Assembly (NCBI GenBank): GCA_014621425.1
Contig: JAANBB010000030.1
Span: forward strand, 124,001-188,000
DNA from: Cylindrodendrum hubeiense
Taxonomy: Eukaryota > Ascomycota > Sordariomycetes > Hypocreales > Nectriaceae
Length of the DNA stretch: 64,000 bases
Reading direction: 5' to 3'
Numbering within the stretch: position 1 is the stretch's first letter; every line of letters begins with the position of its first letter. The notes beneath the pieces were generated by a model. The model was not told the DNA's origin and did no database searches. It saw only the letters and a program-made list of their open reading frames with translations. The position numbers were made by a program, and so were the translations under genes. Shown here piece by piece: positions 1 through 12,520 of this stretch.

Positions 1-2750
1 AACACTTCAACGTCGTTCCCACTCCGTGAAAGAAAGTAAAAGAGTCATCTGTTCCTCCAATAAGAGAAAAGTCTGTTTGAAGTTTTCCGATTTGGTGACG
101 AATCAAAGTCGTCCGAAGTTCAATGTTCAAACGTGCGTTACGATCACGACCGTGTTCTGGCAGGCTTTTGAACGCTTCGATCAATTTAATCGTGTCATTT
201 GAGTTATAATTCTCGAGTGATTCAGCCCGACTGACGTAACTGCCGAGGAAGTCTCTGATATGGTTCATACAGTGGATGAATTGAGTAGATTCCAAGTTGT
301 CAGAGGACTCAATAATGACCGCCTGCGCATGATCATACCAAAACTGAACAGCATAGTCATGAAGAGCGTAGTACCCAGTGATTGCATGCAATTCAATTTC
401 CTGAGGATCAATCCCAACTTTAAAAGGATGAGATGTGAGGTATTGGCAACAAAATGTTGAGAACTTAAGGCATTCGCGGCTTAAATCAATTGGCTGGGTC
501 TCAAGCAGATATCTATCGACAGAAGTTAGCGTAGCTCGGTTAAGTGGCAGGAGCAACTGACTTTCGGGCTGATTCATGGACGATTCGAATGTAATATTCC
601 GAGTCCATTGATCCTTTGGCGATATGATGGGTATCGACAAGTGAGCCACAAAGATCTTTGCTGCTGACCAGTAGGCGTTCATCATAATCTGCCTTTCCTT
701 CTGCCGGGTCAATACAGAAGAAAGCTTGAATTTCTCTCCATCGAAGTACCCTTTTGGCGTAGACTATTAAACCAAGCACTTTAGTCGCATCTTCGCGTTC
801 CGGTGGCGATGAGTGTTCCATGATGCGGGCAACTACTCGCCTGTATCCGGAGAGCGAACAATGGTCAATAAATGAAATAAACGGGACAGACTCACTCACG
901 CATTCTCAATCCCGTGGGGAAATATTTCTGGCTTGATCTCTTGCCGCAAGCGAGAAAGCCTTGTTTGACCAAGGAGGTTCTCTAAGACTACTCGTGCGTA
1001 GAGAAACATGCCTGCTATTTTAGCAAGGGACAACCTCCAGAATGTGATAGCTTACCCTTTGCCTCTCTTGTGACAAGCGAGAAGATTTCTCGCTCCATTT
1101 TCTCACCTTCTTCTCGAGATGAGGACGCCTTAAAGAATTTGGTGGTAATCCGCTTGCAGAATTCCCGACAGTAGTGCTGTATATCATCCACATGTGCAGA
1201 TGTCTCCAAAGCAATCGCGGGTTGTTGACTGAGCTGACAGTCCAACACACCATCTCGTTGGCCCGAGAAGATAACACGCAGTGCGTTATCAGGATTACTT
1301 AGAACTTTACCCACCAAGGATAGAAATAATTCAACTATCTTTTCAGTTTCCCCTTTCAGACATTCGTCCAGACCATCAAGAACAACGTATGAAATCTTGT
1401 AACTCTCAAGCGCCGTTTTGACCAAAGCCTCAAGGCTCATCGTAGTTCTTAGGTTGACTCCTTCCACCGTCGAGATTTCATCGAATAAATGGCTAGAGAG
1501 TGGTGGGTTTTGGTTCAAAAGCTGTTCAAAAAGGGCACGCAAGAGGCTGTTGTAGGTATCATTCTGCTGATACTTAAAATAGAAGTACCCAACAAAGATC
1601 TGCCCATGAGCGGTGCGTTTATCGCGGAGAAGTCTTTCGATCACAGTCGACATTAAAGTCGTTTTACCTATAAAAGATTAGGCTTGGTATTACTTTAACA
1701 TTGTAACGTATCTTACCAGCCCCCGGTATGCCATGAACATACAAGATCTTGTGGCAAGGAAAGTCATTCTCTAACCATGACTGAAAGGACGGTTCGTGAA
1801 AAATCCACTGGCCCGATGTGCTGCCATTCCGGTCCTCCGTCGAGACTTCCTGATCAAATTCATAGTTAGGGCTTTGCAATTTGTCTTTAATCTCGCGCAT
1901 TCGAAATCGATGCCTCTTGAGGTCATCCATTTCTGCCCGAACTCTTTGCTCATTATTGGCTGTAGCAATTTCTTCGCGTAGGTTCTGGATTGCGTGCAAG
2001 GTGGCGGAACCTTTTTCACTTTCAAGCAGCTGTCTGCGCGCTCTTAAACTGTGCAGGATGGGACCAAATCTAGTTTCAAAGGTTTTCCAAGTGGCAGAAA
2101 AAACTCTCTTCCATGCTACGAAACATGGATAAGTGGTTGTTGTATAAAGTTATAGAGATAAGGTGTATTACTTGACTGTTTAAACACCAGGATGGCTTCG
2201 CTGTGGAAATTCAACACGTCCGAGTAATAGTCCTCGAGCACAGTGGCTAGTGGGGGGTACCTTTCGAAGGTATCCCTATAGTGGAGGAGCCCAGGAATAG
2301 CGTCCCCAATTTGAGAATATGCGTCGAGGAGCTTATCAAAAATGTCCAGGTACGTTCTAGTGATCTATTGATGAATTAGTAACCTCCTGTCTCCTATTTT
2401 GGATACGTATTCACGGTGAGAAGAAATTTGATTGGTCCCTAGTGATTAATTAGAACAAGAAGGTTGAGATATGCTGCTGCTTTACGTACCCAGATGAAGC
2501 AAACAAATTCGTTAACATTCAGGAAGACTTCGATGACTTGGCTGAATTGTTCCATAGCCTCAACAAATTTTTGGAGCCGATTCAGGGCGCGCATTTTTGT
2601 CCCCCTCAGCTGCTCACGTTGGATATCTCGTATGGTCTCATGGACATGTTCTAAAGTACAACTTGAGAATTGATGCTGTAGCGATGGGTCGAGAGATGCC
2701 GTGAATTTCGTCAGCGCTCTTTTAAAACTATCGGGGTTCGGGCTCGACAT
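1..2750 (-). CDS. NACHT/STAND (NLR-type) NTPase, C-terminus beyond window start
   Basis: Fungal NLR-like signalling ATPase; such proteins are thought to act in non-self recognition and regulated cell death. I rebuild eight exons on the minus strand: 2750-2490, 2438-2407, 2356-2172, 2115-1717, 1667-1056, 1011-900, 840-562 and 512-1, open at the window edge. Intron phases agree throughout. The first 250 or so residues form a helical N-terminal domain common in fungal NACHT proteins. The Walker A motif (GIPGAGKTT) is split by an intron at 1716-1668, and a Walker B-like segment (VVLDGLDE) follows. A winged-helix-like region ends near 562. The protein then continues with a helical stretch typical of this family. 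The start is taken at 2750; an in-frame ATG at 2798 is the alternative. No disruption is visible in the part seen. It is divergent from the SNF2 gene. The terminal sensor (ankyrin, WD or other) is not visible. Confidence 0.85.
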
Positions 2751-3196
2751 GTTGGCTAGCCCTATCGGGTGAGTCGTGCGCTCGACTGACTGCTTCATTG
2801 CTGCGGAATCTAGAATAATGAGAGAAAATGAAATTGAAAATCCTAGACAACTCGAATTGGGGGAAAGGCCAGCCTTAGGCAGCAGCAGCTTGCGTCAACC
2901 GGTCAAAGTGGCGGTCTCAGTGAGGCAGAATTGGGGTAATGGCGGTAAGAAAGGGCCGTATCAACCTTGCAGCCTCAAAATGTTTGTGGTGGCTGAGGCC
3001 TTGACGGCGGAATACAGCCCAGCTTTCGAGGCTGGGCATGCATGCATCATTTTCACAAATCAAAGGCCACCATTGCCGCCAGCCTGATACTATGTGCACA
3101 GATTTAATGACGCATATGACGTCTGCTCCATTCTTAAACTTTTCTTATTTCATCGTCAGACATGATCAAGTTGTCCAAGCCAACAGTAGTTTCGCG
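2751..3196. promoter_or_regulatory. Divergent intergenic region between the NLR-type and SNF2 genes
   Basis: About 450 bases separate the two divergent start codons. I see no convincing gene in it. Short open frames exist on both strands but lack recognisable protein sequence. It presumably holds both promoters. Confidence 0.5.
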
Positions 3197-6100
3197 ATGG
3201 GTTCGAAGCGGCCACATCCAGCGTCAGACGATCATCTGGAAATTGAGTGGAAGGCCGATAGCAGGGCCGAGACTCTATCCAATCCTTCCACCCAACCACT
3301 TTCCCTCCCAATAATTGAGGAAATTTGCTATGGTGCGGTAAGTTTCGGTATCCAGTGCCGATGAATTGCAAGAAGTGACACAGAAAGTAGCTGAACGACG
3401 GAGCCGCCGCTCTTTTGGGCAGAGCCACGCCGAAAAAGGACCTATTGAGGCTGTCGATGTCTAATAGCGAGTCACTATACGCATTTCCTATTAGGTTCAA
3501 CAGCGAAAGCTTTGTTCTCGAAACCGGCGATTGCTCCGAATTCGCTATGTTGGATGTTGCAACCATAGAGAAACTGGCAGCTCTAAATGAAATACCTTCA
3601 CTGCGCTTTGAAGCGCTAGTCGACTGTGGTGTATTCATCAAGCGTCGGAAACAAGAGGGGGTGCGAAATTTAAAATCATTTCCCTTGTCAATCAACGTCT
3701 TCGGCCCAAAGGAATTTGCACCTGAGGTAGGTGCTCGGCTATCAAAGCTGTCAGGCTATCTCCAGCATCCAAAAACTCTCTGTGTTGGCGTGGATTATTA
3801 CAACGCCCAGGTCTTTCGATTCGCAGGCGACAATGAAAACATGAACGAGTTCATTGGTTTCGGGAATAACCCTTCACTAGAAAGAAAGGCTCAGATCTCG
3901 ACCGAAGTCCACAGCATACTTGATTCCTTGTCTGAAGTGATCACCGAGGACTTCCAAGTTCCCGTGGGATCAATCTCTATCTTAAAAAGGTGAGATTTCC
4001 ATTTGCTAATAAGGACCACTGGTATTATGGCTAACAGTTCTAGATATCAAGAGGAAGGCGTGCAGTTCATTCTGCAACGAGAAAGAGAGAGTGTAGTCCA
4101 GAGCTTAGACGACAAGCTTCGGGTTGTGATTCCGACCAGGTAATTTTTATTTAATGAATCTAAGGCATAGATTTAATGACGTAACTACAGTGGCGACAGG
4201 TCTCTGCCAAAACATTTCGGTGGCATAATCGCAGACGCCATGGGCCTAGGGAAGACCCTCACGATGCTCACAGCAATTCTACATTCTCTTTCAGTAGAAA
4301 AAACTCACCACAATTTCTCTGGCAAGACCCCCTCTATGTCCCAGGATAAATTAAGAGCTGGAACGAGGTCGACTCTGGTGATTGTTTCATCTGCTCGTAC
4401 GTTCTCTTGGTCCTAAAACTGGCACAGCTAACATACATTAGAGCTCCTTGGAAATTGGGTTTCGGAGATTAAAAGGTTAGCATCGAAGGCATTCAGAGAA
4501 TCATACACATAAATGACTATGTATAGACACTTTTTACACGGAGCTCTAAAATACGCTATATTTCATGGCCCTCGCCGTGCACAAGATGCGGAATCTTTAA
4601 GCTCAGCCGATGTGGTTTTAACTACGTATGCGACAGTCGTCGCAGATAAGGACGGGCTGGGTGTCCTCGACACCGTTGAATGGCTTCGAATTGTATTAGA
4701 TGAAGGTATGTTGGGGTTCTCAAATTCCCACTCTCACAGCATGATCACTTGCGCAAACGCTGATTTTAACGTTGAGCACACTGCATCAAGAATTCGGGCA
4801 CCAAACAGTTCCGCGCAATTTCCAGTCTGCATACTAGAAGGAGATGGTGCATAACTGGAACTCCGGTTCAGAACAAGCTGGATGAACTTGCCTCCCTGGC
4901 CGCATTTCTCCGAGTTTCGCCCTTCGCAAAGAAAGCTGACTTTCATAGACACATTCTCGCACCCCTTTCTCTAGGAGGTCCAAACTTTACGAAGCCTTTC
5001 AGAACCTATTTACAGGCTTATTGTCTCAGAAGAACGGAAAAGCATCTAGATCTTCCCAAGTACTCGGAGAAGACTATAATGCTAACCTTGTCACCTGAAG
5101 AGCAAATTCTTTATAAGATTATTCTTGAGCAAACAAAAGGAAGAATTGATGATCTTATCAGCCAAAGTAGAAGCAACCGGAATTACGCCATCCTATTCAC
5201 AGCAATATTACGAATGCGCATGCTTTGTAATCGTGGATCCCTGCCGGCTGACACTGTAGGGTCAAGCTCCCTAGGTCCTCCAAAAGAGGATATTACCGAA
5301 TGCGAAAGATGCTCAGAAATATCCGAAGATGATCGGGTTCTATTCGAATCTTTTTCTTTTTGCCCAAACTGTAGCAGGCAACTGCAATTGTCGAGTCCCA
5401 ATCTCGAACGTGGGAGTCCTATGTCTGGTGTTGAGATATCAACCGAGCTCTCTCCCGGAGATGAAGCAATGACCCCATTTTCCACTAAGCTCGATGCTGT
5501 AGTTCAGAATATTTCAAAGCATGACCCAAATTGTAAACAGTAAGTGGTTCTAACGCGTGACCACATACTCTCACTCACCTCACTAGCCTCGTGTTCTCAT
5601 ACTGGCCATCGACTCTGGATCTTCTCGGTAGACTTTTCGACCTGTCTGGACTTAGCTATGTCCACATAGATGGCAGAACGGGGTACTCGGACAGAACCAA
5701 GTTTCTAAATGCATTCGGAGATGACCCGAGATTGACTATTCTCCTCATGTCTATCAACACAGGCGCTGTCGGGTATTATAATCCCCACGCTTCATTTTCG
5801 AATGAACGCACAGCTAATGCCTTTAGGCTGAATATCACGGCTGCAAATGTAGTGCACATCGTTGAGCCGCAGTGGAACCCCTCGATAGAGGAGCAGGCAG
5901 TGGCACGAGCCCTGCGAATGGGACAAAAAAGAGAGGTGTCAATCTTCCGCTACATAATGCGGGGCAAAGTCGAAGAGGTATGCTTCGCCATATTTTCACG
6001 CTTCCTCACTTCTCAAAGAATATCACTAAATGAAAAATAGAGCATCGTTGGTTTACAGGGGAAAAAAAAGAAATTGGCTACGTTTGCATTCAGCGCGGTG

Positions 6101-6263
6101 GCAGGAGAAAATGCGGAAGAAAGATTGGATGCAAGTGGGTTTCCATAACCACTGTATTCATGCTAACATAATCTCAGGATCTCAAATCTGTGTTGAATCT
6201 GAATGCTATGAGTGGGACACATTGAGCTCTGATTGCAGAACCCGAGCTTTTGGTTACTTGTAA
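3197..6263 (+). CDS. SNF2-family DNA-dependent ATPase (RAD5/HLTF-like)
   Basis: Swi2/Snf2-type helicase-like ATPase, nuclear, expected to remodel chromatin or act in DNA repair. Eleven exons: 3197-3337, 3391-3989, 4044-4139, 4191-4396, 4442-4475, 4527-4705, 4777-5539, 5587-5772, 5827-5977, 6041-6134 and 6178-6263 (844 aa). Motif I (DAMGLGKT) lies in exon 4. Motif II (DEAHCIKN) is completed only by splicing exons 6 and 7. Motif III (TGTPVQN) follows. The C-terminal helicase half has GLNITAANVVH and a QAVARALRMGQ motif VI. Between the lobes a CxxC...CxxC pair near 5299-5380 replaces a full RING finger. A 54-nt intron (5773-5826) stays open in frame and would be misread as an insertion. The last exon is uncertain: the family-like ending DLKSVLNL is present at 6178-6225 but out of phase with the best donor, so the true C-terminus may differ. 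Confidence 0.85.
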
Positions 6264-7246
6264 TGAGGCATATCATATCAATACGACTATCAAGGAGCCT
6301 CTTGCGAAATGTCGTTGGCGACAAAAAGATGCAGAAATGTCCACGGGTGACATCAAGAAATTGTCTTTGTTTCGAATTATTCTGAACTCGGTTCCTTTTC
6401 CAGAACAATAAAACCAACCTTCTCAATCATGCCTGCTCAGTCTGCTAGGCCATACTTCTACAATCGGCTCATACGTCACGTAGCCTCTGCAACACGAACA
6501 CGAACTTGATCGTTGAACATCTCGCTGGTAGAAGGGGGCATTTGTTAGCGTTTGCGCTAGTGCAGTGCATGCAGACCAATAGAAACAAGTTGCGCGCTGT
6601 ATTGTGGAGTGTCAAGCCATCGACGTTGTCGCTATCGCTACTGCTCGAGGAGCGACTGAGGTCACAAGAGGAAAAGAAGCATGTGACAATATCGGTTCTT
6701 GAGGTCAGAACTGAAATCAACTGATTGAAATGGGTTCTTTCTTTTACGGGGTATTTCCAGACCTCTGTGTTGATTGACCGACACTGACTGAGGGATGGCC
6801 CCCCGTGGATATCTACCAAGCAATTTCAACAAGATTTCATTCACCAACCATTTCTCTTGTATGCAATGGTTAAGTGATATAGAGCCGGAATAACGGTGAA
6901 TTGAGAACCACTGATCAATCCAATTACCCGGCCATCTGTGATTCCTTGATACGCGGGGAGCACAATGCAATGCCACCATCGGTATCTCGCCAACCGTACG
7001 AGTGTGATAACGCTCTGGCTAGATGCTGGCATTTCGCAGCGCCCTAAGCAAGACGTGGTTTAGCGTCCCCCGCAGCGTATCCCCGCCTGAGGCCTGTGCT
7101 CTTATCTTATCCCAGCATCCGTGGACCCTGGCCAAACTCCCGTCGTCGTTTGGCCATCTCTCCCTCGGCACCTTCATCCAATTTCATCCCAAAGAACAAA
7201 AGACTCCGTCTTGCGTAGTGTTACTGATTACGTTTGATTCGACAAC
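6264..7246. other. Intergenic region upstream of the Zn2Cys6 gene
   Basis: No gene recognised in almost 1 kb. Open frames on the minus strand (for example 6662-6979) show no family-like sequence. Two overlapping CTTATC sites (GATA factor sites on the other strand) lie at 7101-7111, about 140 bases before the next start codon. Confidence 0.5.
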
Positions 7247-9082
7247 ATGAGTACCAAGCCTTATCTGAGGCCATATGCGGCGCGCCGTCCACCCATCTTC
7301 CGAGTCAAGACCGGCTGCTTCACCTGCCGAGGACGGAAGAAGAAATGCGACGAAGTCAAGCCTCTCTGCTCTGGCTGCAAACGCAACAAGTTGAATTGTC
7401 GCTGGCCGACTTCGGCGCACACCACTAGAAGAGCTTTCCTCTTAAAAATGCCAATGGCGGAGAAGGATAGCATCGCCAGAACGACAACACCCTGTCCAGA
7501 CACGATATGCTGCACAGACACGGTGCAAGCCTCTCCATCGCCCGCAGACGATGCCGACGATGACACCACGATGGGTTTGGAAATGGCAACTATAATCGCT
7601 GGCGATGGCCTTTCCCCCGATACATCCTCCAGCTCACACTCACATGGGTCGCCTTCATTATCATTCGAAGATTTCCAGAGCGCGTCCCTCCCATCGATTC
7701 TCCCAGACATATTACCATTCGACAATGATGACGATCAAGATACAAACCACGTGGAGGATTCAATTGATCTAGATGAGGCCGAGGAAACCACCGACCTTTT
7801 GGCTCCCGTGCAAGCTTCCTCGGTGCTCTCAGGTGGATGGGATTCGGTTCCCATGACTGTTTCCCCATTCCCCTGCCAAGATGGCCGTTCTCTTGACCTA
7901 TTAAGCCATTATTTATCCCGAACAGCATTAAGCATGGGGAATGGGTCAACGGATGTAAATCCTTTTATTTCACAGTTAGTTCCGCTGTCCTTCGCCAACG
8001 GGCTCATCTTGGATCTCGTCCTCTGCCAGAGCGCTGCGCACCGAGCGATAGAAGATTCTACAAAGTTGGATGTTGCGCAGGGGTACTACAACAAATCCCT
8101 ACGCTTATTCCGAAAGTCCATCCAAGATTTTGTCGATGGCCAGGAATCCAACCCCCTGTGGATTGTGGTTGGTGCTCTAATCATGTGTTTCACCGAGGTT
8201 TGTCTTCCACCCTCTCCCACTGTGCCTGATTCAAGTTCGGTTTCTAAAAATAACAATTAGACTGCCAAGGGAGACTCTCAGGGCATAGTATTCGATCACA
8301 TCAAAGGCGCGGGGCCACTTTTGACGAGCCTGTTGAACGATTCCAACGCCATCAGCCACGACTTGAAGAATTTCATCATCGAGTACTACGTGTATACCGC
8401 ATCCATTAGCATGATATCTATTGATCCAGCATCTGGCTCAACACCGTTCCTAAGCCCTGAATTAGAGCGACAAGGAGGAATTTTGGTAGAATTTGGCTAC
8501 GTCGGCCAACTGTGTGGTGGCTGGCTAGAGCTCCTTCTTCTGCTTCCTCAAGTCTTTCGGTTTGGCCAGCGACTGAGGGATCCTGATACAGAGCCGGTGA
8601 TCCCTACCGCAGATGAATTTATTGTGTTTGCTAGATTGCAAATGCAAATCCTGTCTTTTCAGCCGTTGTCCCTTCTAGGAAGCGACGTGGCGCTCTGTGG
8701 AGAAATCTTCAAGCAAGCTATCCATCTTTACCTTCTAACTGCGCTTACGGGAAGCCAAGATAAGGACGGGCCACTAAACTTCACTGTCGAAAGTGCTATT
8801 GACCAAGCATTTGAGCACCTCAGGCAACTGCCTTCTACATCCCGCATCAACACCAGCCTTTGCTGGGCGCTGGGTGTGATTGGATCTTGTGTCGCAGATG
8901 AAGACAGAAGGAATGAGCTGCGGGCTCGTTTAGATATCATGTTCCTGATGATTGGACTTGGGAATATTCGGGCAACTTCTACTCTGCTTGAACATATTTG
9001 GGCGTTGCCTGTCGGCGAACAAACCCCATGGGCAATTTGGCGGGTCATGCGGGACAACCAAGTGTGGATATCCTTTGCCTGA
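7247..9082 (+). CDS. Zn2Cys6 fungal transcription factor, likely cluster regulator
   Basis: Binuclear zinc-cluster DNA-binding regulator, 590 aa in two exons (7247-8197 and 8261-9082; phase 0 intron). The six cysteines occur as CFTCRGRKKKC then CSGCKRNKLNC at about residues 25-52, which is diagnostic. An acidic serine-rich stretch follows (residues 75-190). The C-terminal half is helical and resembles the Fungal_trans_2 type of regulatory domain. The gene lies at the left end of a run of catabolic genes, next to the SDR gene that is transcribed towards it, so it probably controls the cluster. This role is inferred from position only. Tandem GATA sites in its promoter suggest nitrogen control. 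Another start is unlikely because the zinc cluster begins close to this ATG. Confidence 0.9.
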
Positions 9083-9173
9083 GCCCCATTTAAGGATATA
9101 ATGCTTAGCATAGGTTTCACTGGCACTATGAACATATATATGCCTGGTCAAAATTCCCCTGCTATATCATTCC

Positions 9174-10168
9174 TTAGTTGCCCTGGTTCTTGGGGGCTGC
9201 AGTTCCTGGGCCCTCTGCCGTCACATACGCCTTGGTCAGACCACCATCAACAACAAAGTCGGTTGCGTTGACAAAGCTGCTCTCATCGCTAGCCAAGAAG
9301 ATAGCGGCATGGGCCTGCTCGATAGCCTCTCCAAATCGCCCAGTTGGGAAATGGACCTCGCGGCGGAATCTCTTGGCCTTATCATCGCCCAGGAAATCCT
9401 GAAGCATGGGGGTGCTAGATCCCGTTAGTTCAACCACACAATTGAATAGATATCGGTCCAACTTACTTCAAGGGGGCGGGGCACAAAGAGTTGAAACGAT
9501 AGCCTATTGCTCGTTAGAAAGATGCGCAACGATTTCATTGGGTCTGGAGCAACGCACCTTCTCGTGCATGAACGATGGCCAATTCGCGGGTGAGAGACAA
9601 AACAGCGCCCTTGCTCGCGGTGTATGCAAGTTGAGGCGTGGCAGCTCCAACGATGGCAACCATGCTAGCCGTGTTGATGATGCTTCCCTTGGTCTTGCCG
9701 TGCTTTCGAAGCGATCGCACAGCGTGCTTAGATCCATACCACACGCCCTTCACATTAATATTCATGGTCAAATCCCAGATGTTGTCGGGACACTCCTCTG
9801 CATCTCCATCCTTGGGGTGCATGATACCAGCGTTATTAAACATGACATCAACGCCGCCCCAGGCATCGAGTGTAGCAACGGCTGCCTCGACATCTGTCTC
9901 CTTAGAGACGTCGACCACTTGCGTTTGAACCTTGCCATCGTGTATGGGCACGACAGTGTTAACTTTCACAAGGGCTTTCTCAAGGGCTGCAGAGTTGACA
10001 TCGGTCATCAAGACGGAAGCGCCCTCCTGGAGCATAAGGATGGTTGTCTCCAAGCCAACACCGCTATAAAGGTTTAGCCACTACATCCGTTGGCAGATGA
10101 TGCGGTCTGGTTACTCACCCCGCGGCGCCGGTAATAATAGCATTCTTGCCAGAGAGTCTGGCAACCAT
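9174..10168 (-). CDS. Short-chain dehydrogenase/reductase (classical SDR)
   Basis: NAD(P)-dependent oxidoreductase of 277 aa. Four exons on the minus strand: 10168-10119, 10063-9558, 9503-9467 and 9414-9174; phases close exactly. The Rossmann glycine motif (TGAAGGVG) is completed by splicing exons 1 and 2. NNAG is at about residue 100, and the catalytic Ser and YTASK are near residues 150-170. The C-terminal VDGG motif is intact. The substrate cannot be read from the sequence. It is divergent from the aldehyde dehydrogenase with about 760 bases between them, so both could share regulation. An alcohol-to-aldehyde step feeding the ALDH is a reasonable inference. The other possibility is a 3-oxoacyl or polyol dehydrogenase, since this subfamily is broad. 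Confidence 0.88.
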
Positions 10169-10928
10169 CTTGTTGATAGGACTTGTGTTTATAAATATAA
10201 ATGAAGTGAAGAGAAGCAGTAGGAGCTTGGTTGGATCGTGCTGGAGAGGTATTTGATAGCAGGGTGAGTAGAGTGACCCGTATCAGACAATCAGCGAAGC
10301 TTAAATATTTAGAGAATCAAGCATGCTGTAAAACAAATGTCCGATTCAAATCCTCAAAGTCAAGACCCTCAATATCCGCGTGCGTGCTTGGGAGCGGAGC
10401 GGCTGTCAACGACGTTCAGTTTGCGCGTGGACGCAACTGCGGAGCGCGGATTTTCTCGCCGCGTATTGGCCTCTGTTCAGCGCCTCTGCATTCGCAGCGG
10501 GTCCCCCCACGCGGTTATCTCGTCCTTTGGCAGATCGAAAGCATCCACAAGGTGACAGAGTCAGATCACGATTAGGATAAGATAGTCAAAGGCACAGGGA
10601 CCGCGCTCCAATCGCCATGTGGTTGGCCGAGCGCAAATGCCGGCGGCTCATGTACCGGATCATGCGCAGAGATACGGGAGGCAGATTCAATCCACCAACT
10701 TCGGTCCGTCTCCGAACAATGACAAGAAGAGTCGTCGCACTTTGAGAAAATTGTCCTAATCACGGTTTACGCGCGCCTCGTTCTGCAGATTTAAAGGTCA
10801 CAACCCGCTTCAGCGACATTGCATGTAAAGAAAGACCATCTCTCGGCAACGAATCTGTCTGTGGCATTCTACATCTCTGAACATCTAGACTTTTAGTGTC
10901 ATTCACTTTACTCCAAGCCACCATCACA
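10169..10928. promoter_or_regulatory. Divergent promoter region between SDR and ALDH
   Basis: Some 760 bases between divergent starts, with no recognisable gene. A tandem GATAAGATAG lies at 10576-10585, two adjacent sites for GATA-type nitrogen regulators such as AreA. GC-rich repeats of GCGG/CCGC occur around 10430-10470 and might serve a zinc-cluster factor. Short open frames in three registers at 10231-10580 are not convincing. Confidence 0.45.
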
Positions 10929-12520
10929 ATGTCTACCACTATCAAGACCATCTCCCCCTCCACGAACAAAGTTGTGTGCGAGGTTCCAGAGACGTCAATT
11001 GAGGAGGCCCAATTGGTACTTCGCCAATCCCAGGATGCCTTCAACACCTTCAAGGACGTACCCTTCGCAGATCGCCGGGCCATCGTCGTCAAAGCTCTAG
11101 CCTTGATCCAGGAGCGAAAGATGGAGCTTGGGCGTGAGCTCTCTGAGCAAATGGGTAGGCCAATTGCCTACAGCCACAAGGAGATTGAGACGATGCAAAA
11201 GCGCGCCGATTATCTTCTAGATATCGCCGAGGAGGCACTGGCACCCCTGCCGGGTCGGGCAGAGAGCGGCTTCAAGCGGTGCATCAAGAAAGTGCCTGTC
11301 GGACCCACGCTCATCGTCTTTGCCTGGAACGTGAGATGCACCTATCCCAAATTTTATTTCTCAGACCCGAAGCTCATATGTTGCCCAACAGTTCCCGTAC
11401 CTCATTATTGTCAATGCCTTGATTCCAGCTCTTTTGGCTGGTAACAGTGTCGTTCTCAAGCCCTCGCCGCAGACACCTCTCGTCGGCCAGCGGATTGGTG
11501 AAATCTTCGTCGAGGCTGGGCTTCCAGAGAACGTTCTCAAAGTCATTCAGTCGGGTGACCCAGCTGTGCTTCGCGATTTGGTGCAACAACCCGAGGTGCA
11601 GTGTGTCAGCTTCACCGGCTCGACAGCCGGAGGATTGGCCATCCGAGAAGCTGCGGCTCAGCAAACAATCCCGGTCAACCTCGAGTTGGGAGGCAACGAC
11701 CCCGCCTATGTCCGTCCCGATGCTGATCTCAAATACGTAGCCGCGCAGCTTGTAGACGGTGCCGTATTCAACTCTGGACAGAGCTGCTGCGCGGTTGAGC
11801 GCATCTATGTGCACGCTGATGTTCACGACGAGTTTGTACGGGAGTGCCAAAACGAACTCAAACAGTAAGCGCTCCTCAGCTTCTGATCTAATATCGGATA
11901 TGTGGACTAAAATTCCACTTCTTAGATACAAGCTCGGCGATCCTATGGATGCTTCAACCATGGTTGGTCCTGTCATTTCCCGCGCCGCCCAACAAGGCAT
12001 CTACGCACAGCTCCACGATGCGCTGGCCAAAGGCGCTGTCGACGCCACCCCAGAAAATGCAAGCTTTACATCCGCACCTCATTCAGGAAACTACGTCGCT
12101 CCATTCCTCTTGACTAATGTGAACCACGACATGCTCATCATGCGTGAGGAAACATTCGGTCCTGCAATCCCCATTGCCAAAGTTTCCGGGGACGATGAGG
12201 CTATCAAGCTTATGAACGACACGGACTACGGTCTGACTGCCAGCATTTGGACAAAGGACATCGCACGCGGAGAGGAGCTTATTGAGCGAGTGAATGCCGG
12301 AACAGTCTTCGTCAATCGCTGCGACTACCCCAACCCGGTAAGTACAAATTTTACTTACATCAGACCTGCATTTTAACTGAGTCATTTCATCTAACTCAAT
12401 TTCTAGGATCTCGCTTGGACCGGGTGGAAGAAGTCAGGCCTGGGCTGTACTTTGGGGCCGAGGGGATTCGACGCCTTTCTTAAGTTGAAGAGTTACCACG
12501 TGAAGGAAAGCCAAGCCTAG
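10929..12520 (+). CDS. Aldehyde dehydrogenase (ALDH superfamily)
   Basis: NAD(P)-dependent oxidation of an aldehyde to an acid, probably cytosolic. 466 aa in four exons: 10929-11330, 11392-11864, 11926-12337 and 12407-12520. Visible family features are the FAWNFPY segment across the first splice, FTGSTAGG in the cofactor site, the general base in LELGGNDP (Glu near residue 231) and the nucleophile in GQSCC (Cys near 263). EETFGPAIP follows. The length is a little short of the usual 480-500, with a brief N-terminus. It is the second gene of the putative cluster, divergent from the SDR and upstream of the ligase in the same direction. The substrate is unknown. A small amine-derived or gamma-glutamylated aldehyde is the inference from context. 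Confidence 0.92.

Noticed and set aside
513..561. Apparent frameshift in the first NLR-type gene near 560
   Set aside because: A 49-base intron with donor GTCAGT, branch-like CTAAC and acceptor GATAG restores the frame and gives the family-like sequence HESARKYLLETQP. The gene is not broken here.
5773..5826. Eighteen-residue insertion in the SNF2 helicase domain
   Set aside because: It is a 54-base in-frame intron with GTATTA and TTTAG ends; removing it restores the conserved GLNITAANVVH.
10231..10580. Three overlapping plus-strand frames between SDR and ALDH
   Set aside because: Three registers open at once in a GC-rich promoter region, with no conserved sequence.
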